The position numbers were made by a program, and so were the translations under genes. From assembly GCA_016194625.1 (NCBI GenBank), contig JACQBB010000251.1, forward strand, positions 1 to 9,636: DNA of 9,636 nt, in the 5' to 3' direction. The notes beneath the pieces were generated by a model, which was not told where the DNA came from, made no database searches, and worked only from the letters and a program-made list of their open reading frames with translations. How positions within the stretch are numbered: position 1 is the first letter of the stretch; each line of letters opens with the position of its first letter. This document shows, in pieces, positions 1 through 6,033 of this stretch. This DNA comes from Elusimicrobiota bacterium. GTDB lineage: Bacteria; Elusimicrobiota; Elusimicrobia; UBA1565; UBA9628.

Positions 1-473
1 TAGAAGAGACCGTCGCGCCGGCGGGCGCCGTCACGACCCAGCTCGAGGCCGCGCTGGGCTGGGCGCGCAAGTACTCGATCTTCCAGTACCCGTTCGTCAC
101 CGCCTGCTGCGGCATGGAGTACATGTCCACGGCCGCGAGCCACTACGACATGGACCGCTTCGGCGCCGGCTTCCCGCGCTTCTCGCCGCGCCAGGCCGAC
201 TGCCTGCTCGTCGTCGGCACGATCTCGCACAAGATGGCCCCGGTCCTGCGCCGCATCTACGACCAGATGCCCGCGCCGAAATGGGTCGTCGCGTTCGGCG
301 TGTGCACCTGCACCGGCGGCTTCTACAACAACTACTCGACCGTGCAGGGCATCGACACCATCGTCCCGGTGGACCTGTACATCCCGGGCTGCCCGCCGCG
401 CCCCGAGACCGTCATCCAGGGCCTGACGCTGCTGCAGGAGAAGATCCAGAAGACCGGCGGGAGGATGCGATGA
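1..473 (+). CDS. nuoB: NADH-quinone oxidoreductase subunit B (5' partial)
   Basis: NuoB (PSST) carries cluster N2, the last iron-sulfur centre before quinone, in the connecting module of complex I. The frame is open from base 3 and ends with TGA at 471-473; the start lies upstream of the window. Seen: the adjacent cysteine pair in TACCGMEY (codons at 105 and 108), a third cysteine in GVCTCTGG (303) and a fourth in PGCPPRPE (390). Their spacing matches the four N2 ligands of E. coli NuoB (C63, C64, C129, C158), so about 29 N-terminal residues are missing. Other family hallmarks are the segments beginning ATAAS-type STAAS, SPRQAD, KMAPVLRR and YDQMP. A further cysteine at 309 sits where many homologs have a small residue. 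The stop overlaps the nuoC start (ATGA). Identification is secure. Confidence 0.97.
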   Translation, partial: EETVAPAGAVTTQLEAALGWARKYSIFQYPFVTACCGMEYMSTAASHYDMDRFGAGFPRFSPRQADCLLVVGTISHKMAPVLRRIYDQMPAPKWVVAFGVCTCTGGFYNNYSTVQGIDTIVPVDLYIPGCPPRPETVIQGLTLLQEKIQKTGGRMR

Positions 474-958
474 GCGCCCCGATGCAAGGCGAGCGCCGCG
501 ACGTCCCCGCCTCCTCGAACCACGAGACGCTGGCCGCCCTGAAGGCCGAGGGCTACAACATGCTGGTGGACCTCACCTGCGTGGACTACCTGCCGCAGAA
601 GCGCTCGCCGCGCTTCGACGTGGTCTACCGCCTGATGAAGTTCGACCTGACGGACGGCCGCGACCTCGGCCGCGTCGAGGTCCACTGCGCCGTCGACGAG
701 GCTCCGGTCCTGCGCTCCGCCGCCGACCTGTGGCCGGTCGCCGACTGGCTGGAGCGCGAGGTCTGGTACATGTACGGCGTGAAGTTCGCCGACCGCCCGG
801 ACATCAAGCGCCTGCTGATGTACGAGCAGTTCGAGGGCCATGCCCTGCGCAAGGACTACCCGATCGCCAAGCGCCAGCCGTTGATCGGCCCGAAGGACGG
901 GAACAAGCCCGGCTCGCCCTCCTTCAACATCCTGGGACCCGTCATCACCGGCGAATGA
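470..958 (+). CDS. nuoC: NADH-quinone oxidoreductase subunit C
   Basis: NuoC (30 kDa subunit) is a peripheral-arm structural protein with no cofactor that packs against NuoD and NuoB. The 162-residue product is within the family range for unfused NuoC. The ATG at 470 is chosen because it forms ATGA with the nuoB stop and has GGGAGG at 459-464, 5 nt upstream; the open frame extends further back but only as a nuoB shadow. Seen: the C-terminal signature EREVWYMYGVKF, then RPDIKRLL and EGHALRKDYP (residues ~100-130). Two positions differ from the usual form as I recall it: EREV(Y/F)D(L/M)(F/Y)G has Tyr for Asp here, and GHPDLRR reads DRPDIKR. It ends in an ATGA overlap with nuoD. NuoC and NuoD are separate here, not fused as in E. 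coli. Confidence 0.95.
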   Translation: MSAPMQGERRDVPASSNHETLAALKAEGYNMLVDLTCVDYLPQKRSPRFDVVYRLMKFDLTDGRDLGRVEVHCAVDEAPVLRSAADLWPVADWLEREVWYMYGVKFADRPDIKRLLMYEQFEGHALRKDYPIAKRQPLIGPKDGNKPGSPSFNILGPVITGE

Positions 959-2286
959 CCACTCTCGACCGCAGCCGCAAGACGTACATGCTCAACATGG
1001 GCCCCCAGCACCCGGCCATGCACGGCGTCGTGCATCTGACCCTGGAGCTGGAGGGCGAGCGCATCGTCGACACGGGCGTCGAGATCGGCTACCTGCACCG
1101 GGCTTTCGAGAAGCACGCCGAGAGCGAGACCTGGAACAACGTGGTGCCGTGGACCGACCGCCTGAACTACGTCTCGCCGCTGATCAACAACGTCGGCTAC
1201 GTGACGGCCGTCGAGACGCTGGCCGGCATCGTCGTGCCGGAGCGCGGCCAATACATCCGCGTGATCGCGTCCGAGGTCTCGCGCGTCACCGACCACCTGA
1301 CCTGCCTGGGCGCGTCGGCGATGGAGCTGGGCTCCTTCACCGTGTTCCTGTACATGATCAAGGCGCGCGAGTACCTGTACCAGCTCGTCGACGGGCTGAC
1401 GGGCGCGCGCGTGACCACCAACTTCACCCGCGTCGGCGGCGTGAAGGGGGACCTGCCGGCCGACTTCGCGGAGAAGTTCGCCGCCGCCGCGAAGGAAGTC
1501 CGGACGGTGCTGGCCGACTGCGACAAGCTGCTGACCAAGAACCGCATCTTCATGGACCGCGTCGAGGGCACCGGCATCATCTCCAAGGAGGACGCGGTCG
1601 CCTACGGCATCACCGGCCCGTTCCTGCGTTCGACCGGCGTGCCCTACGACGTGCGCCGCGCCCACCCGTACCTGGTGTACGACCGCTTCGACTTCGAGAT
1701 CCCGGTCGGCTCGACCGGCGACAACTACGACCGCTACCTCGTGCGCATGGCCGAGATCGAGCAGTCGCTGCGCATCATCGAGCAAGCGCTCAAGCAGATC
1801 CCCGCCGGCAAGCACTCGCTGGAGCCCGCCGAGATCAAGTACGCCTACGAGCTCGAGGACATGGGCAAGCACGGTGACACCGAGCTGATCCAGAAGTACG
1901 CCGCGAAGGTCGACCAGACCCTGGAGGGCATGGGCAAGGACACCTTCGGCGACGTGCGCGCCCCGAACCGCTGGGCCACGCTCCCCGCCAAGGAGAACAC
2001 CTACACCAGCATCGAAGGCCTGATGAACCATTTCGAGCTGGTGATGTGGTCGTGGGGCATCAAGATCCCGCCGGGCGAGTCGTACTCCGCGGTGGAGGGG
2101 GCCAACGGCGAGCTGGGCTTCCACATCGTCAGCGACGGCACCGACGGCCCGTACCGCGCGCGCTGCCGCCCGCCGTGCCTGTACATCATGGCGGCCCTGC
2201 CGAAGATGCTCAACGGCGCCATGATCGCCGACGTCATCCCGACCTTCGGGTCCGTCAATATGATCGCCGGAGAATTGGACCGATGA
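955..2286 (+). CDS. nuoD: NADH-quinone oxidoreductase subunit D
   Basis: NuoD (49 kDa subunit) forms most of the quinone pocket next to cluster N2 and is related to the large subunit of [NiFe] hydrogenases. The product is 443 residues. ATG 955 is chosen because it forms ATGA with the nuoC stop and gives the expected N-terminus before GPQHPAMHG. Seen: GPQHPAMHG (residues 16-24), EIGYLHRAFEK (43-53), DRLNYVSPL (68-76), and a C-terminus ending GSVNMIAGELDR like the family's GSxDxVxGExDR. Aligning to Thermus Nqo4 with a constant offset of 15, His23 and Tyr72 match the quinone-site His38 and Tyr87. The Asp139 position is Glu124. Residues ~320-355 hold a charged stretch around KHGDTELIQKY that looks longer than in typical NuoD. 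The stop overlaps the nuoE start. Confidence 0.97.
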   Translation: MTTLDRSRKTYMLNMGPQHPAMHGVVHLTLELEGERIVDTGVEIGYLHRAFEKHAESETWNNVVPWTDRLNYVSPLINNVGYVTAVETLAGIVVPERGQYIRVIASEVSRVTDHLTCLGASAMELGSFTVFLYMIKAREYLYQLVDGLTGARVTTNFTRVGGVKGDLPADFAEKFAAAAKEVRTVLADCDKLLTKNRIFMDRVEGTGIISKEDAVAYGITGPFLRSTGVPYDVRRAHPYLVYDRFDFEIPVGSTGDNYDRYLVRMAEIEQSLRIIEQALKQIPAGKHSLEPAEIKYAYELEDMGKHGDTELIQKYAAKVDQTLEGMGKDTFGDVRAPNRWATLPAKENTYTSIEGLMNHFELVMWSWGIKIPPGESYSAVEGANGELGFHIVSDGTDGPYRARCRPPCLYIMAALPKMLNGAMIADVIPTFGSVNMIAGELDR

Positions 2287-2771
2287 GCGCCCCCGCCGCC
2301 GTGAAGACGCCGTTCACCGCCGAGCAGGAGGCCGTCCTCGTCGGCTGGACGAAGCGCTACCCGTACTCCAACATGGGCCTCATCGAGGCGCTGCGCTCGG
2401 TGCAGGAGTGGAAGCGCTGCGTGACGCCCGAGTCGGCCGCGCGCGTCGCCGAGATCTTCGAGCTGCCGTTCAACCGCGTCTGGAGCGTCGCGACCTTCTT
2501 CCCGACCTTCACGACCAAGCCGACCGGCCGCCACCGCGTCGGGCTGTGCCACGGCCTGTCGTGCTGGCTGGCGGGCTCCGACAAGATGGAGAAGTGCCTG
2601 GAGAAGGAACTGGGCACCAAGGCCTTCGAGACGACCCCGGACGGCAAGCTCTCCTGGGAGCCGATGGAGTGCCTGGGCGCGTGCGAGCAGGGTCCGGCGC
2701 TGCTGGTCAACGACCGCCTGCAGGGCGCGGCGACCGAGGACAAGATCAAGAAGCTCAAGGAGCTGAAGTGA
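2283..2771 (+). CDS. nuoE: NADH-quinone oxidoreductase subunit E
   Basis: NuoE (24 kDa subunit) is a thioredoxin-fold [2Fe-2S] protein that binds cluster N1a beside the FMN of NuoF. The product is 162 residues, a normal length. ATG 2283 overlaps the nuoD stop (ATGA) and has GGAGA at 2269-2273, 9 nt upstream. Seen: an N-terminal helical region, the segment SVATFFPTFTTKPTGRH (68-84) matching the family's GVATFYxxFxxxPxGxH, then C89-x4-C94 and C130-x3-C134 (ECLGACEQGP), which are the four N1a ligands. The C-terminus is short and lysine-rich. The stop overlaps the GTG of the next gene, which is not a nuo gene, so nuoE and nuoF are separated here. Confidence 0.96.
   Translation: MSAPAAVKTPFTAEQEAVLVGWTKRYPYSNMGLIEALRSVQEWKRCVTPESAARVAEIFELPFNRVWSVATFFPTFTTKPTGRHRVGLCHGLSCWLAGSDKMEKCLEKELGTKAFETTPDGKLSWEPMECLGACEQGPALLVNDRLQGAATEDKIKKLKELK
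2757..2762 (+). promoter_or_regulatory. Shine-Dalgarno AAGGAG for the gene between nuoE and nuoF
   Basis: AAGGAG lies 5 nt before GTG 2768, inside the last codons of nuoE. It is the best ribosome site in the window and supports GTG 2768 as a real start in place of the internal ATG at 2783. Confidence 0.6.
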
Positions 2772-3339
2772 GCGCGGTCGCGATGATCGGCGCCTTCTCC
2801 CTGTCGGCCTGCTCGAGCCGGGCCGTGCCGGCCACGCGCTTCGTCGCCGCGGGGCGCGAGGTCGTCGTCTCGGCCGCTTCCGCGCCGTTCCTGTTCCCGT
2901 CCTGCGCGGACGCCGCCGCCTACCGCCGGATGGCGCTGAAGCGGCCCGCGACCGCGGACGAGTCCCCGCTGGTGGACCCTCTCCCGGAGGACGCGGCGGA
3001 TCTCGAGATGACGCGCTGCGCCGTCCTGGCCGGGGCCAAGACCGACGCCTACGATTTCGCGCTGGCCGAGTACCGCGGGAGCTGGACCGCTTCCTGCAGG
3101 TCGTGCGCGCGGCCAAGCGCGGGGGCCGGCGCAAGACGATGTACTTCCGCCGGCTTCCGGCCGCTCCCGACGAGCGCCGGGCGCTCAAGGCCGTGTGCGA
3201 CTGGGACCAGGACGGCTTCCCCGACGCGGTCCTGGACGACTGCGGCCCCGGCGGCTGCGGCGCGACCGCGCTCCTGCTCAAGCCCAAGACCGGCGAGGTC
3301 GTGACCGAGGTCATCGTCCCGCCCGCCGAGAGACCATGA
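2768..3339 (+). pseudogene. putative lipoprotein with a calcium-loop-like motif, frameshifted
   Basis: I do not recognise this family. A GTG start at 2768 overlaps the nuoE stop (GTGA) and follows a strong AAGGAG. The first ~103 codons read in the GTG frame with almost only G/C third bases. At about 3077-3079 (a GGG run) this signature moves to the -1 frame. The old frame then becomes the Ser/Arg/Pro/Ala-rich product typical of out-of-frame reading and stops at 3304. The new frame runs through ELDRFLQVVRAAKR to a TGA at 3337-3339 that forms ATGA with nuoF. Restoring one G gives about 190 residues. Residues 12-15 (LSAC) fit a lipobox, but the leader is short and has no Lys or Arg. The 3' part encodes DWDQDGFPDAVLDD (3199-3240), like the D-x-D-x-DG-x-x-D calcium loops of FG-GAP or EF-hand-type repeats, followed by two cysteines. 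This is either a real broken gene or a one-base sequence error. No slippery heptamer is evident. Confidence 0.7.
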
Positions 3340-4562
3340 CCAAGATACTGACGAAGCACTTCGACGAGCCGAAGCTCCACGAGCTGGAGACCTACCGGCG
3401 CCTGGACGGCTACAAGGGCCTGGAGAAGGCGCTGTCCATGGACCGCGCGGCCGTCGTCGCCGAGGTCGAGAAGTCCAGCCTGCGCGGCCTGGGCGGCGCG
3501 GGCTTCCCGGTCGCCGGCAAGTGGAAGACGGTCCCGCCCGAGGACAAGGTCCCGGGCCCGCGCTACGTCGTCGTCAACTGCGACGAGTCGGAGCCCGGCT
3601 GCTACAAGGACCGCGTCCTCGTCACGCGCGCTCCGCACCAGCTGATCGAAGGCCTGCTGATCGCGGCCCACGCGATCGGCGCCAAGGACACCTTCGTCTT
3701 CGTGCGCGGCGAGTACCAGAACCAGTACGAGATATTGGAGAAGGCCATCGCCGAGGCCGAGGCCGCCGGCCTCTGCAAGCACGCGTCCATCAAGCTGATG
3801 CGCGGCGCGGGCGCCTACATCTCGGGCCTCGACACCGCGCTCCTCGAGACGATGGAGGGCAAGAAGGCCTGGCCGCGCCAGCCCCCGCCGTTCCCGACGG
3901 TCGCCGGCCTGATGGGCAAGCCGACCGTCGTCAACAACGTCGAGACGCTCTCGATGCTCCCGTTCATCCTGCGCGAGGGCGGCGAGGTCTTCGCGAAGAT
4001 CGGCTCCGCCAAGAACGGCGGCACCGTCGTCTTCTCGATCTCCGGCCACGTCGAGAAGCCCGGGGTCTACGAAGTGCCCATGGGCACCAAGCTGCGCGAC
4101 GTGCTGGCCCTGGCCGGCGGCGTGCGCGGCGGCAAGAAGCTCAAGGCGGTCATCCCGGGCGGCACCTCGATGCCCCCGCTGCTCGAGAAGGACCTGGACC
4201 TGACCCTCGATTTCGACGCCATCCGCGCGGCCGGGACCTTCCTGGGCGCGGGCGGCATGATCGTGCTCGACGAGACGGTGGACGCCGTCGAGGTCGCGCA
4301 CAACATCGAGCGCTTCCTCGCGCACGAGTCCTGCGGCCAGTGCACGCCCTGCCGCGAGGGCTCGTACTGGAACGAGGAGATATTGGAGCGCCTGCTCCAC
4401 GGGAAGGGGACTCCCGAGGACCTGCCCAACATCACGCGCGTCGGCGAGAACATCACCGGCAAGGTCATCTGCGCGCTCGGCGACACCGTCGGGGTGGTCG
4501 CGCGCAACTGGCTGGCCAAGTTCCCCGAGGATTTCAAGAAGCGGGTGGGCTCCCATGGGTAA
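3336..4562 (+). CDS. nuoF: NADH-quinone oxidoreductase subunit F
   Basis: NuoF (51 kDa subunit) binds FMN, receives hydride from NADH and passes electrons to cluster N3. The product is 408 residues, about normal. ATG 3336 overlaps the preceding stop (ATGA). Seen: the glycine-rich flavin loop RGLGGAGFP (50-58) with Lys62; NCDESEPG (81-88), with the Asn, Asp and Glu residues that hold FMN conserved; the segment GAGAYISGLDTALL (157-170); NNVETL (200-205); and N3 ligands in SCGQCTPCREG (C333, C336, C339) plus CALGD (C379). The motif normally read as ICGEET is ISGLDT here, so both glutamates are changed to Leu165 and Asp166. The Lys of LKPPFP is Pro183, and an expected Phe is Thr65. Those are NADH-contact positions in Thermus Nqo1 as I recall it. 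Identity as NuoF is secure; its electron donor is less so. It overlaps nuoG by 8 nt. Confidence 0.96.
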   Translation: MTKILTKHFDEPKLHELETYRRLDGYKGLEKALSMDRAAVVAEVEKSSLRGLGGAGFPVAGKWKTVPPEDKVPGPRYVVVNCDESEPGCYKDRVLVTRAPHQLIEGLLIAAHAIGAKDTFVFVRGEYQNQYEILEKAIAEAEAAGLCKHASIKLMRGAGAYISGLDTALLETMEGKKAWPRQPPPFPTVAGLMGKPTVVNNVETLSMLPFILREGGEVFAKIGSAKNGGTVVFSISGHVEKPGVYEVPMGTKLRDVLALAGGVRGGKKLKAVIPGGTSMPPLLEKDLDLTLDFDAIRAAGTFLGAGGMIVLDETVDAVEVAHNIERFLAHESCGQCTPCREGSYWNEEILERLLHGKGTPEDLPNITRVGENITGKVICALGDTVGVVARNWLAKFPEDFKKRVGSHG

Positions 4563-6033
4563 GCTGGTCAAGTACAAGTTGGACGGACGCGAGCTGGAGG
4601 CCGAGGAGGGGCGGCTCGTCATCGACGCCGCCAAGGACGCGGGCGTCGAGATCCCGCACTACTGCTACCACCCCGCCCTGGGCAACCCCGGCAACTGCCG
4701 CATGTGCATCGTCGAGGTCGCCGGCGCGCCCAAGCCCCAGGTCTCCTGCCGCACGGCCGTGCGCGAGGGCTTGGACGTGAAGACGGGCACCGAGGCGGTC
4801 AAGCGCGCGCAGGCGTCCGCGCTGGAGCTCCATCTCGTCAACCATCCGCTCGACTGCCCGGTCTGCGACCAGTCCGGCGAGTGCGGTCTTCAGGACTACT
4901 ACATGAAGATCGGCCAGTACCAGAGCGAGGTCCGCGAGGACAAGCAGCACAAGGACAAGCGCATCGAGGCCGGCCCCCACGTGATGCTCGACCAGGAGCG
5001 CTGCATCCTGTGCACGCGCTGCACGCGCTTCGTCGACACCGTCACCAAGACCCACGAGCTGGGCATCTTCCGCCGCGGCCACGCCGAGCGCATCGAGCTG
5101 ACCCCCGGCAAGGTCCTGGACAACGACTACTCCGGCAACGTCGTGGACATCTGCCCCGTCGGCGCGCTCACCGACCGCGATTTCCGCTACAAGGTCCGCG
5201 TGTGGTACCTGGACAAGACCGACTCGGTCTGCCCCGGCTGCTCGCGCGGCTGCTCGATCTCCGTCCACACGAACACCAAGCGCCCGTGGCACAACGACGG
5301 CAAGCGCGTCGCGCGCCTCAAGCCGCGCCTGAACACGGCCGTCAACGGCTACTGGATGTGCGACGAGGGCCGCTACGGCTTCGGCTCTCTCGACAAGGAC
5401 CGGCTCGGCCGCGTCCTGCGGATGAAGCCGCAGAAGACCGACGTAACTTGGGATGTCGCAATCGCCGAGATCACGGAGAAGGTGCTCGAAGGCTCCGTCG
5501 CTTTCGTCGCTTCAGGAATGCTTTCGAACGAGGACTGGGTCTGCGTGCAGTCGATCCCCGGTTTTACGAAGATGTATTTCACGCCTGAGCCCGATCAGGT
5601 CGGCGTTCAGGATGAAATCTTGCGCCGGCGAGAAAAAGTCCCCAACTTGAAGGCTGCTGAAGAGTTGGGATTCAAGAGCGGCACGTTCGAGGAACTCGCC
5701 GCGGAATTGGAAGCCGGGCGGATCAAGACTTTGTATGTCGTTGAACGAGACCTGGGGAGGATCTGGGGTGAAGAGAGGGCAAAGACTCTCGTAGAAAAGG
5801 CGCCTTTCTCGATCTTCCAAGGCCCGAATAAGTTCCCGGTTAGCGAGCATTTTTCCTATCGCCTCCCCGCGACGGCCTATGTCGAGGAGGATGGCACTTT
5901 CTGCAACTTCGAGGGGAAACGGTCTAAGTACTTCAAAGCCTTGGAGCCTATCGGTCAGGCGCGTCCGGACCATGAGATTTTCCGCTCGATCGGCGAACTG
6001 GCGAAGAAAAAGAAGCCGGGGGTGGCCGCGTGA
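4555..6033 (+). CDS. nuoG: NADH-quinone oxidoreductase subunit G, short form
   Basis: NuoG (75 kDa subunit) carries the electron wire from NuoF/N3 towards NuoI. Seen in order: a [2Fe-2S] ferredoxin domain with N1b ligands C37, C48, C51, C65; the N5 site H97, C101, C104, C110; the N4 site C150, C153, C156 with C200 in CPVGA; and a molybdopterin-oxidoreductase-type 4Fe4S domain with C226, C229, C233 and C269, which is the extra cluster N7 found only in some bacteria. From residue ~296 there is a short remnant of the molybdopterin-like domain that ends with a recognisable NuoG tail (EEDGTFCNFEGKR ... ARPDHEIFRSI). At 492 residues it is far shorter than E. coli (~900) or Thermus (~780) NuoG, so most of that domain is missing. 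The ATG at 4555 overlaps nuoF by 8 nt, and its ribosome site is weak. Codon use changes abruptly at codon ~296 (see the separate entry). Confidence 0.95.
   Translation: MGKLVKYKLDGRELEAEEGRLVIDAAKDAGVEIPHYCYHPALGNPGNCRMCIVEVAGAPKPQVSCRTAVREGLDVKTGTEAVKRAQASALELHLVNHPLDCPVCDQSGECGLQDYYMKIGQYQSEVREDKQHKDKRIEAGPHVMLDQERCILCTRCTRFVDTVTKTHELGIFRRGHAERIELTPGKVLDNDYSGNVVDICPVGALTDRDFRYKVRVWYLDKTDSVCPGCSRGCSISVHTNTKRPWHNDGKRVARLKPRLNTAVNGYWMCDEGRYGFGSLDKDRLGRVLRMKPQKTDVTWDVAIAEITEKVLEGSVAFVASGMLSNEDWVCVQSIPGFTKMYFTPEPDQVGVQDEILRRREKVPNLKAAEELGFKSGTFEELAAELEAGRIKTLYVVERDLGRIWGEERAKTLVEKAPFSIFQGPNKFPVSEHFSYRLPATAYVEEDGTFCNFEGKRSKYFKALEPIGQARPDHEIFRSIGELAKKKKPGVAA
5440..6030 (+). other. compositionally foreign 3' segment of nuoG
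   Basis: By hand count, about 59 of the ~197 codons from 5440 to the nuoG stop end in A or T (GC3 about 70%). In codons 1-295 of the same gene the count is 8 of 295 (about 97%). Overall GC over 5461-6000 is about 56%, against 63-70% in the flanking lines I counted. The tail has 11 GAA codons where the first part has none, plus more TTG, GAT, CCT and AAA. The left edge lies at the end of the N7 iron-sulfur domain and the right edge at the stop codon; nuoH returns at once to G/C-ending codons. The reading frame is intact and the encoded tail still looks like NuoG. Likely causes are recombinational replacement from a lower-GC relative or relaxed selection on codon use. Confidence 0.8.

Noticed and set aside
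3073..3085. Programmed -1 ribosomal frameshift in the gene between nuoE and nuoF
   Set aside because: There is no X-XXY-YYZ slippery heptamer and I see no obvious downstream hairpin or pseudoknot; a one-base deletion or sequencing error is simpler.
2001..4634. Very long minus-strand open frame (877 codons) across nuoD-nuoG
   Set aside because: It is the complement of confirmed nuo genes; high G/C at third positions suppresses stop codons on the other strand. The product is a low-complexity Ala/Arg/Leu/Val/Asp mix with no family signature.
5512..5973. Minus-strand 153-codon frame inside the low-GC tail of nuoG, with a fairly balanced amino acid mix
   Set aside because: I considered an overlapping gene as the cause of the composition shift. 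Its codons are exact complements of nuoG codons, a register that often stays open by chance, and it lacks a ribosome site or known motif. The plus-strand tail still reads as NuoG.
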